A stretch of DNA of 64,000 nt. Source: DATAGF01 sp963834875. GTDB taxonomy: Bacteria > Actinomycetota > Thermoleophilia > Miltoncostaeales > Miltoncostaeaceae. Positions 16,467-23,985 of this stretch are shown in pieces. Location: the NCBI GenBank assembly GCA_963834875.1, contig CAWIDG010000027.1, forward strand, positions 186,001 to 250,000. The letters are read 5' to 3'. The position numbers and the translations under genes were made by a program. The notes beneath the pieces are model-generated. The model searched no databases. It was not told the origin of the DNA and saw only the letters and a list, made by a program, of their open reading frames with translations. Each line of letters opens with the position of its first letter. Position 1 is the first letter of the stretch.

Positions 16467-17857
16467 CCGCTCCCCTCCTTCGCCTCGGCCGCCTCCCGCG
16501 CCCGGGCGCTCGCCCGCTCCGTGAACCCCTCGATGACGGTCTGGCGCGCCCGGGCGATGCCGAGCGCGCCGGCGGGCACGTCGTCGGTGATGATCGACCC
16601 GGCCCCGGTCATCGCGTCGTCCCCCACCGACACCGGCGCGACGAAGACGCAGTCGGAGCCGGTCTTGACGCGCGCTCCGATCGTCGTGCGGTGCTTGCGG
16701 AAGCCGTCGTAGTTGGCGGTGATGTTGCCGGCCCCGATGTTGGTCTCCTCGCCGACCGCCGCGTCGCCGAAATAGGAGAGGTGCGGCACCCTGGCGCCAG
16801 GGCCGAGCACCGCGTTCTTCAGCTCGACGAACGAGCCCGCGCGCGCGCCGCGCTCGAGCCGGCAGCCGGGGCGGAGGTAGGCGAACGGGCCGACGCGGCA
16901 GCCCTCCTCGAGCTCCGACTGCAAGACCTGGGCCGACACCACGGTTGACCCGGGGCCGATCACGCTGTCCACGATCACGACGTCGGGGCCGATGGTGCAG
17001 CCGCCCGCGACGGCGGTGCCGCCGCGCAGGTGGGTGCGGGGATGGAGGACCGTGTCCGCCCCGACGGTCACGCCGGCGTCGACGTAGACCGCCGACGGGT
17101 CCGGCATCGTCACCCCCGCGCGCATGAGCTCCTCGCGCAACCGGCGCTGGATCGCCGCCTCGCACGCGGCGAGGTCGACCCGGTCGTTGATGCCCGAGGC
17201 GACCTCCGGGTCGTCGGAGACCAGCGGCGCGACGACGCCGCCGAGCGCGCCGATCGCGTCGGTGAGGTACAGCTCGCCCTGGGCGTTCGAGGCGTCCAGA
17301 CCCCCGAGCGCGGCGCGCAGCGCCTCGCGATCGACCGCGTAGAGGCCGGCGTTGAACTCGCGGATGTCGAGCTCCCGCGCGGACGCGTCGCGCGCCTCGA
17401 CGATCCGCGCGACCCGCCCCTCGGCGTCGCGCACCACCCGGCCGTAGGAGCCCGCATCGTCGAGCACGGCGGTCACCACGGTCGCGGCCCGCTCCTCCGA
17501 GCCGTGCTCCTCGACGAGGCGGCCGAGCAGCGCGGGGTCGAGCAGCGGTGTGTCACCGCAGGCGACGATGACGGTGTCGCAGGCCGGGTCGAGCGCGTCG
17601 AGGCCCACGCGCGCCGCGTCACCGGTCCCGTTCTGGCGCTCCTGGACGGCCACGGCCACCCCCGGCGGGAGCGCCTCGCGCACCGCCTCGGCGCCGTGCC
17701 CCACGACGACCACCGTGCTCGTCGCGCCGGCGGCCGAGAGGGCGTCGAGCACCCAGGCCACCATCGGCCGGCCCGCGATCGGGTGGGCCACCTTGGGCAC
17801 GGCGGAGCGCATCCGGGTTCCCTCGCCGGCCGCGAGGACGACGGCGCCGATGTTCAT
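16463..17857 (-). CDS. glmU: Bifunctional UDP-N-acetylglucosamine pyrophosphorylase/glucosamine-1-phosphate N-acetyltransferase
   Basis: Last two steps to UDP-GlcNAc for peptidoglycan. 464 residues. The N-terminal pyrophosphorylase starts with VLAAGEGTRMRSAVPKVAHP and contains ACGDTPLLDP and EFNAGLYAVD. The C-terminal left-handed beta-helix contains YLRPGCRLERGARAGSFVEL, the acetyltransferase site around HLSYFGDAAVG, and NIGAGNITANYDGF. The tRNA-Gln gene lies 35 bp upstream on the same strand, so the two may share a transcript. Confidence 0.98.
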   Translation of the reverse strand: MNIGAVVLAAGEGTRMRSAVPKVAHPIAGRPMVAWVLDALSAAGATSTVVVVGHGAEAVREALPPGVAVAVQERQNGTGDAARVGLDALDPACDTVIVACGDTPLLDPALLGRLVEEHGSEERAATVVTAVLDDAGSYGRVVRDAEGRVARIVEARDASARELDIREFNAGLYAVDREALRAALGGLDASNAQGELYLTDAIGALGGVVAPLVSDDPEVASGINDRVDLAACEAAIQRRLREELMRAGVTMPDPSAVYVDAGVTVGADTVLHPRTHLRGGTAVAGGCTIGPDVVIVDSVIGPGSTVVSAQVLQSELEEGCRVGPFAYLRPGCRLERGARAGSFVELKNAVLGPGARVPHLSYFGDAAVGEETNIGAGNITANYDGFRKHRTTIGARVKTGSDCVFVAPVSVGDDAMTGAGSIITDDVPAGALGIARARQTVIEGFTERASARAREAAEAKEGSG

Positions 17858-17891
17858 GGGATCCTGAGGTTCGCGGGGACAGGGGCCTGCC

Positions 17892-17965
17892 TGGTTGGGG
17901 CGGGAGGATTCGAACCCCCGGTCACGGGACCAAAACCCGCTGCCTTACCGCTTGGCTACGCCCCA
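17892..17965 (-). tRNA. tRNA-Gln (anticodon TTG), CCA encoded
   Basis: Complete cloverleaf on the minus strand: acceptor TGGGGCG pairs with CGCCCCA; anticodon stem GCGGG/CCCGT encloses TTTTGGT (anticodon TTG); T arm has the GGTTCGAATCC core. Discriminator A is at 17895 and CCA follows (17894-17892). Confidence 0.96.
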
Positions 17966-17990
17966 GAGCGACGCCCCCCATGGCCCGCCG

Positions 17991-17996
17991 AGTATA
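17991..17996 (-). promoter_or_regulatory. Candidate -10 box (TATACT) for tRNA-Gln
   Basis: Minus-strand TATACT about 26 nt upstream of the mature tRNA 5' end, the best -10 match in the gap. No clear -35. Confidence 0.5.
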
Positions 17997-18056
17997 GAGG
18001 GCGGGGCCGGACGGGCCCCGCCGCCCGCGCGCGGGGCCCGGCGCGCCGGTGGAGCG

Positions 18057-18350
18057 CTATGCGGCGCCGAGCACCACCACGTTGACCACCACCGCGCTGA
18101 CCTCGTCGGAGGTCTCGCCGGTCTCGAGGTTGACCACCTCGACGGTCTCCGCGCGGCAGTCGATGCGCACCCGCATGCCCTCCTCGAGCGCGCCGTCCTT
18201 GAGGCGGGCCGCGAGGTCGCCGCGGATCTCGAACGTGTTCAGCCGCATGGGCTCGTCGGTGTCGAGGCTCAGCAGGATCACGTCGCCCCGGTACGGGTCG
18301 ACGTCCTGCCAGAGGAGGCTGATCTCGCCGGTGATGGACTGCTCGACCAC
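18057..18350 (-). CDS. Hypothetical protein, small beta-rich domain
   Basis: 97 residues from GTG at 18350. Alternating hydrophobic pattern (GDVILLSLDTDEP, MRVRIDCRAETVEVVNLETG, SAVVVNVVVLG) suggests a small beta barrel. No signal or membrane segment. A TACACT box lies 8 nt before the GTG, fitting a leaderless or very short-leader mRNA. It is divergent from the next gene. Family not recognised. Confidence 0.65.
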   Translation of the reverse strand: MVEQSITGEISLLWQDVDPYRGDVILLSLDTDEPMRLNTFEIRGDLAARLKDGALEEGMRVRIDCRAETVEVVNLETGETSDEVSAVVVNVVVLGAA

Positions 18351-18369
18351 GGTCCGCGAGTGTAGTGCG

Positions 18370-18636
18370 ATGCCCGCGGCGCCCGCGCAGCCCCGCCCGC
18401 CGAGCTACCTGCTCGTGGGCCCGCCCGACCTGCTCCACGACCTCACGCTGGACTTCGCGGAGATCGGCTGGCAGGTCGCGACCGCCCGCTGGCAGGCGGT
18501 CGTGACGGCCGCGGCGCAGGACGCCGCCGCGCCCGAGCCTGAGTGGCCCACGGAGGTGACCCTGGCCGGCGTGCGGCGCGACGGCCACGCCGCGGCCGTG
18601 GCCGAGTTCCTGGGAGGGGCCGTCGGGGCTCCCTGA
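18370..18636 (+). CDS. Hypothetical small protein
   Basis: 88 residues from ATG at 18370. After a Pro/Ala-rich start it reads SYLLVGPPDLLHDLTLDFAE then IGWQVATARWQAVVTAAAQD, a plausible alpha/beta mini-domain, ending with an Ala-rich helix. No RBS is obvious. Amino-acid composition and codon pattern are gene-like, but the family is unknown. Confidence 0.5.
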   Translation: MPAAPAQPRPPSYLLVGPPDLLHDLTLDFAEIGWQVATARWQAVVTAAAQDAAAPEPEWPTEVTLAGVRRDGHAAAVAEFLGGAVGAP

Positions 18637-18655
18637 CTCGGCACTCCGCGCTGGA

Positions 18656-18828
18656 TCAGCACTCCGCGGCGGCAGCGCTGGCCCGGGACAGCTCCCCGCG
18701 GACCTGCTCGAGGGTGCCGTCGCCGTCGCGCGCGTCGTCGGCCTCGCCCGGTCCCGGCACGCATCGTCGGCGCAGGCGGCGGGCCGGTCGTCCTGCTCGC
18801 CGGCGAGACGGACGAAGCCGAGCAGCAC
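18656..18828 (-). pseudogene. Possible small ORF with a frame break
   Basis: From GTG at 18828 the minus strand reads LLGFVRLAGEQDDRPAACAD then DACRDR. A different phase continues GEADDARDGDGTLEQVRGEL then SRASAAAAEC, ending at 18656. Each half looks coding and neither is complete; joining them needs one missing base near 18755. About 57 residues, function unknown. It may equally be non-coding DNA with chance composition. Confidence 0.35.
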
Positions 18829-18877
18829 CGAGACGACGCGCCGGCCGCCTGGCCGCCGGCGGCTACCCTTCCGAGGG

Positions 18878-19655
18878 GTGGGGGATCTCGACACGGTGTC
18901 GGCGGCCGCGTCCCGGCTGCGCGCGCCGCGCCGGGTCGCGCGGCCGACGATACCCGAGCGCCGCGGCGCCGCGTTCGACCACTCCCGCTACGCCCGCGCG
19001 CTCTCCGCGGCCGCCCCGGACGGCTGGCGGGTTCGACTACGGGGCGGTGTCGCGCTCGTCCGACCTCGCCGCCTACCGGCGCGACCTGGCGGCGGCCGAC
19101 CCCTCGTCGCTCGCCCGCGACGAGCAGCTCGCGTTCTGGATCAACGCCTACAACGCGTCGGTCCTCGGCCTGGTCGCGGAGCGCATGCCCGTGCGCAGCG
19201 TCCTCGAGATCGACGGCGCGTTCACGAGGGTCCGCTTCAGGGTGGGGCGGTCGGCGTTGACGGCCGACGAGATCGAGCACGGGATCGTGCGCAGGTTCGG
19301 GGACGCCCGCGTCCACTTCGGCCTGAACCGCGCCTCGGTGGGCTGTCCGCCGCTGCGCGCCTTCGCGGGCCCCGGCCTGGGCGGCCGGCTGGAGGAGAAC
19401 GGCCGCCGCTACCTCGCCGACGAGCAGCGGGGCGCGCGCGGCGAGGGAGAGCGCATCCTGCTCAGCCGGATCTTCCAGTGGTTCGCCGGAGACTTCGCTC
19501 CGGTCGGGGCGATGCCCTCCGCCCTCGGGATGCTCCTCGGCGCCCTGCGGCCGGCCCGGGTCCTACCGGCGGTGCGCGGCCTCCTCCCCGAGGGGCTCCG
19601 CGAGGCCCGGCGGGTCGGATTCCTCGACTACGACTGGGCCGTCAACGGGGGGTGA
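18878..19655 (+). pseudogene. DUF547 domain-containing protein, one frame break
   Basis: GTG at 18878 (TACCCT 8 nt before it) gives GDLDTVSAAASRLRAPRR then FDHSRYARALSAAAPDG. At about 19028 one extra base moves the frame to FDYGAVSRSSDLAAYRRDLA and the DUF547 core: EQLAFWINAYNASVLGLVAE, EIEHGIVRRFGDARVHFGLN, ASVGCPPLRAF. Corrected length is 258 residues. DUF547 proteins have a papain-like fold with conserved Cys/His; biochemical role unknown. No signal peptide seen. The 3' end overlaps the convergent membrane gene by 93 nt. Confidence 0.82.
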
Positions 19656-20420
19656 GCCGCCCAGGCGGCGGCGCGCGGCGACGAGCCCGGCCAGGAGCAT
19701 CGGGGCGAAGTAGAGCGCGGCGATGTCGAAGAAGACGTATCCGCTGGCGGCGCCGCTGGGGGGGTTCCCGTCCGGCACCCCGATGCCGGGGATCTCCTCC
19801 GCCCAGGTCCAGGTCCCGATCGCCGTGCCGTAGATCTCGAGGTAGGCGACGGCGAAGAAGACCCCGGCGTAGACCGCCGGCGCCCGGCCGCGCAGCAGGA
19901 ACACCACCAGGACCGCGGCGCCGACCGCGCCGGCGACGTCCGCACGGTCGAGCGCGACGAGGCCGAGGAGCGCCCACCCCGAGACCGCCGCGATCGCCAG
20001 GCCGACGAAGGCCCGGGGCCGGGCGGCGGCCCAGCGCGTCTGGCTGAGGCGGAGCCCGGTGAGGTAGACGAGCCCGTGGCCGGCCGGCACGAAGAGCGGG
20101 AGGTTCCCGAGCCGGTACTCGTAGATCCCCCAGAGGATCGACCCGATCACCTCGGCCATCGTGGCCACGACCACGACGACGCTCGTCTGCGCCCGCTCCA
20201 TGGGCGTCAGGTAGGCGAAGGCGATCGCCAGGAAGCCCCAGGTGCAGACACCGAGCAGGAACTGGAGGCCGAGATCGGCGTAGCGGTCGAGCGCCAGGCC
20301 GAGCGTGGTGATCGTCAGCGTGGCCACGCAGAAGCGGCCCGGGCTGCGGACGATGCGCTCGACGACGCCCGGCGTCGAGACCGCCGGCGGCGGAAGGGCG
20401 ACGGGGCCGGCCGTGGACAC
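19563..20420 (-). CDS. Polytopic membrane protein, unknown function
   Basis: 285 residues with about eight hydrophobic helices (for example FLLGVCTWGFLAIAFAYL, TSVVVVVATMAEVIGSIL, AVGAAVLVVFLLRG, FFDIAALYFAPMLLAGLV). Polar motifs between helices (ILWGIYEYRLGNLPLF, GTAIGTWTWAEEIPGIG) look conserved-site-like. GTG at 20420 has TACCCT exactly 6 nt upstream, so it may be leaderless. It is divergent from the riboswitch operon. No ECF-transporter S-component signature was recognised, so a link to cobalamin is not claimed. Confidence 0.8.
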   Translation of the reverse strand: MSTAGPVALPPPAVSTPGVVERIVRSPGRFCVATLTITTLGLALDRYADLGLQFLLGVCTWGFLAIAFAYLTPMERAQTSVVVVVATMAEVIGSILWGIYEYRLGNLPLFVPAGHGLVYLTGLRLSQTRWAAARPRAFVGLAIAAVSGWALLGLVALDRADVAGAVGAAVLVVFLLRGRAPAVYAGVFFAVAYLEIYGTAIGTWTWAEEIPGIGVPDGNPPSGAASGYVFFDIAALYFAPMLLAGLVAARRRLGGSPPVDGPVVVEESDPPGLAEPLGEEAAHRR

Positions 20421-20437
20421 GACGCAAGGGTAGCGGG

Positions 20438-20443
20438 TAGGTT
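20438..20443 (+). promoter_or_regulatory. Candidate -10 box (TAGGTT) for the riboswitch operon
   Basis: TAnnnT match placing the transcript start at about 20450, just before the riboswitch P1 region. It is back-to-back with the leaderless box of the divergent membrane gene (20427-20432). Confidence 0.45.
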
Positions 20444-20449
20444 GGGCGT

Positions 20450-20620
20450 CGCTTCACGGGTCGGCGGCGAGGGAAGCCGGTGGGAATCCGGCGCGGTCGC
20501 GCCACTGTCACCCGGGAGCGGGCGCCGCTCGGCGACAGCCGGCCACTGGGGAGACCTGGGAAGGCTGCGGGGCCCGCGCGATCACCGGGAAGCCAGGAGA
20601 CCTGCCTCCGGCCCGCACGA
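20450..20620 (+). ncRNA. Cobalamin (adenosylcobalamin-type) riboswitch
   Basis: Conserved elements appear in order: GAGGGAAGCCGGTGGGAATC from 20469 (the GGGAA...GGTG..AATCC block), GCGCCACTGTCACCCGGGAG, GGCCACTGGGGAGACC, TGGGAAGGC, and the B12 box AGCCAGGAGACCTGCC at 20591-20606. The next start codon (20651) has AGAGGAG embedded in the self-complementary GGAGCTCC, so translation control is plausible. In this class cobalamin normally represses the downstream genes. Confidence 0.95.
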
Positions 20621-20650
20621 CGAATGCCCTCCGCGACAAGAGGAGCTCCA

Positions 20651-21781
20651 GTGCGCACTTCCCTTCGGGTCACCCTGGCCGCGGCCTGCGCGGCGGGTCT
20701 GGCGGCGGCCCCCGCGGCGGCGGCGCTCGACACCGCCATCCGGGTCGAGGGCGCCTCCGCCAACCTCATCCCCGAGAGCGCGATCCCGATCGAGGGCTCG
20801 GGCACCGCGACGGTCTTCGACCGGAACTTCGCCCCGGTCAACGTCAGCCGGGCCTCGGCCTTCTGGCAGCTCTACCGCGCCACCTCGAGCACGGGCCTCG
20901 GCCTCGGGTTCGAGCACTTCCCGGCCTTCTCGGCCCTGCTCGTGCAGAGGATCGGGCCGGACGAGAACGCCGGGGTGGTCGGCTGGCAGTACCGGGTCAA
21001 CCACGCCGCCCCGGCGGTCGGCGCCGATCAGCGCGCGCTCGGCCAGGGCGACTCGGTCCTCTGGTACTACGGCGCCCCCGACGGCGCGCGCGAGCTGGAC
21101 GTCGCCCCGTCGGCCGACCGGGTGGCGGCCGGCGGCAGCTTCAGCGTCGCCGTCACGAGCTTCGGGGCCGACGGCGCGGCCCAGCCCGGCGCGGGCGCCA
21201 CGGTCACCTACGGCGGCGCGGCCGCCACGGCGGACGCCGCCGGGCGGGCGACGTTCGTCGCCCAGGCCGCGGGCACGCGGACCGTCAGCGCCACGCGCGC
21301 GGGCGACATCCGCAGCGCCGCGCGCCAGGTCTGCACGTATGCCGGCGACCCGTCGGTGTGCAACCTGCCGCCGGCGCCCTCGCCCGGGGCGGCGGCCCGG
21401 ACCGGCGAGGACACCGTCGCGCCCGGCAGCCGCATCACGCATCCGCGCATCGGCTCCCGTCCGCGCACCGTGGTGGCGATCCGCGGCGTCGCGGGCCCGG
21501 ACCGCTCGGACGTCGCCCGGGTCGAGGTGGCGCTCGCCCGCCGGGTCGGCACCCAGTGCCGCTTCCGCGCCGGGTCCGGCGGCCTCACCGCGCCCCGGCC
21601 GTGCTCGCGCCAGCTCTACCTGAGGGCACGCTCCGCCGGCGGCAACTGGACGCTCGGGCTCGGGAAGGGCCTGGCCCCCGGGCTCTGGCGCGTCTGGAGC
21701 CGCGCGGTCGACGGCGCCGGGAACCGCGAGCGCGTCGGCCTGTCGCGCGTCAACGGCGGCCAGTTCCGCGTCGAGCGATGA
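20651..21781 (+). CDS. Secreted DUF4430 (transcobalamin C-terminal-like) protein with Ig-like modules
   Basis: 376 residues from GTG at 20651, chosen over an ATG at 20624 because AGAGGAG sits 5 nt upstream and the signal peptide (RVTLAAACAAGLAAAPAAAA) follows directly. Residues 25-130 match the DUF4430/transcobalamin-like beta domain: FWQLYRATSSTGLGLGFEHF, then WQYRVNHAAPAVGADQRALG and SVLWYYG. An Ig/invasin-like module follows (AGATVTYGGAAATADAAGRA), then a C-terminal beta-rich domain with two Cys. No membrane anchor is seen. Control by the riboswitch suggests cobalamin or corrinoid binding outside the membrane; that role is inference. Confidence 0.88.
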   Translation: MRTSLRVTLAAACAAGLAAAPAAAALDTAIRVEGASANLIPESAIPIEGSGTATVFDRNFAPVNVSRASAFWQLYRATSSTGLGLGFEHFPAFSALLVQRIGPDENAGVVGWQYRVNHAAPAVGADQRALGQGDSVLWYYGAPDGARELDVAPSADRVAAGGSFSVAVTSFGADGAAQPGAGATVTYGGAAATADAAGRATFVAQAAGTRTVSATRAGDIRSAARQVCTYAGDPSVCNLPPAPSPGAAARTGEDTVAPGSRITHPRIGSRPRTVVAIRGVAGPDRSDVARVEVALARRVGTQCRFRAGSGGLTAPRPCSRQLYLRARSAGGNWTLGLGKGLAPGLWRVWSRAVDGAGNRERVGLSRVNGGQFRVER

Positions 21782-22632
21782 GGCGCGCCGCGCTCGCCGT
21801 CGTCGCCTGCCTCGCGCTGGCGGCGCCGGCCGCGGCGGCCCCGGGGGACGCGGGGCGGGCCGATCGGGCGGCGGCCTGGCTGGCTCGCGAGGTGGCCGGT
21901 GCGCCCGGGGGCCAGCAGGCCGACGCCATCGTCGCCATGCGCGCCGCGGGCCGCACGGCGGCGTCGTTGCGGCCGCGCCTTCGCGCGCTCGCGAAGGTCG
22001 CGCCCGGCTACGCCCGCACCGCGGGCGGCGCCGGCAAGGTCGTCCTGGCCGCCGCCGCGGCGGGCGCCGACCCCTCCCGCCTCGGGGGCGTCAACTACGT
22101 CGCGCGCATCCGCGCCCGCTACGCGTCGGGCCGGTACGGGGCGACCGCCTACGACCAGGCCCTCTCCATCCTGGGGCTGCGCGCGGCGGAGCGTCCGGTC
22201 CCGAGCGCCGCGGTGCGGGCCACGCTGGCCGGCCGGGGCGCGGGCGGCTGGAGCTTCGACCTCTCCCGGAGCGGGCGGGACTCGGTGGACGCCACCTCCC
22301 TGGTGATCGAGGCGCTGCGGGCCGCCGGCGTCCCGCGAGGCCACCGGGCGCTCGCCGCGGCGGCCGGCTGGATCCTCGCGCAGCGCAACCGCGAGGGCGG
22401 TCTCGCCTCGGCGGGCGGCGGCGGGCCGACGGAGGCCAACTCCACCGCCGGCGCGATCCGGGCGCTGCGGGCGCTGGGCCGGCGACCCCCGGGGGCGACC
22501 CTCGCGGCGCTGCGCTCCCTCCAGGAGCGCGACGGCGGCGTGCGCTTCACCGCGGCGGTGGAGGGAAGCCGTCTGCTGGCGACCAACGACGCGGCCGTCG
22601 CCTTCGCGGGGGTGGTGTTGCCGGTGCGGTGA
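21778..22632 (+). CDS. Secreted alpha-alpha toroid protein (prenyltransferase/squalene-oxidase-repeat fold, transcobalamin N-terminal-like)
   Basis: 284 residues; ATG overlaps the DUF4430 stop (ATGA). A signal peptide (LAVVACLALAAPAAA) precedes repeated helical hairpins with the family repeat signs: GGWSFDLSRSGRDSVDATSL, VIEALRAAGVPRGHR, GWILAQRNREGGLAS, GPTEANSTAGAIRALRALGR and LRSLQERDGGVRF. The DxDD acid motif of real terpene cyclases is absent, so an enzymatic role is unlikely. Animal transcobalamin and intrinsic factor join such an alpha-barrel to a DUF4430-like domain; here the two are separate coupled genes. Confidence 0.85.
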   Translation: MRRAALAVVACLALAAPAAAAPGDAGRADRAAAWLAREVAGAPGGQQADAIVAMRAAGRTAASLRPRLRALAKVAPGYARTAGGAGKVVLAAAAAGADPSRLGGVNYVARIRARYASGRYGATAYDQALSILGLRAAERPVPSAAVRATLAGRGAGGWSFDLSRSGRDSVDATSLVIEALRAAGVPRGHRALAAAAGWILAQRNREGGLASAGGGGPTEANSTAGAIRALRALGRRPPGATLAALRSLQERDGGVRFTAAVEGSRLLATNDAAVAFAGVVLPVR

Positions 22633-22635
22633 CAA

Positions 22636-22653
22636 TTCCCGCCGGTGCGGGAA
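22636..22653 (+). terminator. Perfect hairpin between the toroid gene and phoU
   Basis: TTCCCGC, loop CGGT, GCGGGAA: a 7-bp stem, 4 bp after the toroid stop and 15 bp before the phoU start. It could be a weak terminator or attenuator, or an operator for phoU. Confidence 0.4.
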
Positions 22654-22667
22654 CTAGGATCCCGGCG

Positions 22668-23339
22668 ATGGCGACCCAGCGTGCGCGCCTGCACTTCCAG
22701 GCCGAGATCGAGCACTTCCGGGCCGCGCTGGTCGAGATGGCCAGCCTGGTGCTCAGCCAGGTCGAGCGGGCGGTGTCGGCCTGGGAGGAGGTCAACGCGG
22801 CGGCCGCGGCCGAGGTGATCGCCGCGGACGACCAGGTCAACGAGCGCTGCGCGGACCTCGACCAGAAGATCTTCAGCCTGCAGCTGCTCGAGGCCCCGGT
22901 GGCGGGCGACCAGCGCCTCCTGCACGTTGGCCTGATCGCCGTGATCGCGCTCGAGCGGGTCGGGGACCTGGCGGTCGCGATCGCCGACGCGTCAACCTCG
23001 GTGCGACCCGAGGGCGCCGTGCCCGAGGTGGAGGCGCTGATCTCGCGGATGAGCGCGCGCGGCGTCGACACGCTCGCCCGCGCGGTCCAGGCCATCGCGC
23101 GGGGCGACGCGGAGCTCGGCGAGGAGGCGGCGGACGAGGCCGACACGGTCCGCCAGATGCTCGGCGAGGTCATCGCCGCCGTCGCCGCCGCGCCCGACGA
23201 GCCGGAGACGCGCGTCTGGTCGGCGTCGGCGGTGCTCGTCGCGCGCCATCTCGAGCGGGTCGCGAACAACGGCGCCGAGCTCGGCGGCCGCGTGCGCTTC
23301 CTGGTGAGCGGGGAGCCCTTCGCCCGGGGCTCGGCCTGA
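22668..23339 (+). CDS. phoU: PhoU family phosphate-signalling protein
   Basis: 223 residues from ATG at 22668; an in-frame GTG at 22629 would run through the hairpin and is less likely. Two PhoU three-helix repeats carry the acidic metal-binding motifs: AADDQVNERCADLDQKIFSL then LIAVIALERVGDLAVAIADA, and DEADTVRQMLGEV then VLVARHLERVANNGAELGGR. PhoU normally restrains the PstSCAB-PhoR phosphate sensor. No pst or phoR gene is nearby, and it follows the cobalamin-regulated pair without clear coupling. Confidence 0.93.
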   Translation: MATQRARLHFQAEIEHFRAALVEMASLVLSQVERAVSAWEEVNAAAAAEVIAADDQVNERCADLDQKIFSLQLLEAPVAGDQRLLHVGLIAVIALERVGDLAVAIADASTSVRPEGAVPEVEALISRMSARGVDTLARAVQAIARGDAELGEEAADEADTVRQMLGEVIAAVAAAPDEPETRVWSASAVLVARHLERVANNGAELGGRVRFLVSGEPFARGSA

Positions 23340-23361
23340 GCCCGGTCCGGAGCGGCCGGGA

Positions 23362-23538
23362 CTAGTCCTTCTCGGCCGCCTCCGAGGAGGCCGTGGCGGG
23401 CTCGTCCTCCTCGGGCTCGGGGGCGTCCTCGGCCCGCGATCGCTCCGCGCGCTCGAGCGACTCGAGCGCCTCGAGCGCCGCGGCGTCGGCCGACATGGTC
23501 CGGATGCTGGTGCGCCGCTCCCGCTTCGCCTTCGCCAT
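23362..23538 (-). CDS. Small charged protein
   Basis: 58 residues from ATG at 23538 with GGGAGGAACG just upstream. The basic start (AKAKRERRTSIRTM) is followed by a helical middle (AAALEALESLERAERSRAED) and an acidic disordered tail (PEPEEDEPATASSEAAEKD). Function unknown. The good RBS and charge segregation support it as real. Confidence 0.6.
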   Translation of the reverse strand: MAKAKRERRTSIRTMSADAAALEALESLERAERSRAEDAPEPEEDEPATASSEAAEKD

Positions 23539-23595
23539 CGTTCCTCCCGGGTCCCGTGACGTCATTCTACCGTGGCGCACAAATCGCCCCCGCTG

Positions 23596-23985
23596 TCAGA
23601 GCCTCCCGCCCGCGAGCGCGGCCACGAGCCCCGCGTCGGCCGGCGGGAAGGACAGGGTGGGGAGGTCGGTGCGGCGGACCCACCGGAACTGCTCGCTGCC
23701 CAGCGGCCGCGGCCTCTGCCCGTCCCGCCAGTCGCAGCGGAAGAAGCGCAGCTCGAGCAGGCCGGCGTGGGCCGTCCACAGCCGTGGGCCGATGGCGACC
23801 TCCACCCCCAGCTCCTCGCGCAGCTCGCGCGCCAGCGCGCCGTCGTCGGTCTCGCCCGGCTCGCGCTTGCCTCCGGGGAACTCCCACCTGCCGGCATGGC
23901 CGACGGCGCCGCCGCGCTGGCTCACGAGGATGCGCCCGCCCCGCTCGATGACCGCCGCCACGACCACCTGCAGCGCGTGCGTCAT
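23596..23985 (-). CDS. mutT: MutT-type (deoxy)nucleoside triphosphate pyrophosphohydrolase
   Basis: 129 residues, Nudix fold; removes oxidised nucleotides such as 8-oxo-dGTP. The Nudix box reads GGKREPGETDDGALARELRE then EELGVE, with all metal-binding Glu present. VVAAVIERGGRILVSQRGG and WRDGQRPRPLGSEQFRWV match the MutT/CTP-diphosphatase group. ATG overlaps the mutY stop (ATGA), so mutY and mutT form a small oxidative-damage repair operon. Confidence 0.93.
   Translation of the reverse strand: MTHALQVVVAAVIERGGRILVSQRGGAVGHAGRWEFPGGKREPGETDDGALARELREELGVEVAIGPRLWTAHAGLLELRFFRCDWRDGQRPRPLGSEQFRWVRRTDLPTLSFPPADAGLVAALAGGRL

Noticed and set aside
56..18310. Avoidance of GTCGAC (restriction-site depletion)
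   Set aside because: GTCGAC is frequent (for example near 2950, 3780, 5885, 7930, 8895, 10350, 12965, 15773, 16013, 17072), so it is not depleted.
18405..19316. A long minus-strand frame opposite the DUF547 gene
   Set aside because: Arg/Pro-rich shadow frame; the plus strand carries clear DUF547 motifs.
19563..20420. The divergent membrane protein as a cobalamin transporter component
   Set aside because: It has no recognised ECF S-component or BtuC signature and is not under the riboswitch.
21778..22632. A terpene cyclase or prenyltransferase enzyme
   Set aside because: The toroid repeats are present but the catalytic acid motif is missing, and the protein is secreted and under a B12 riboswitch.
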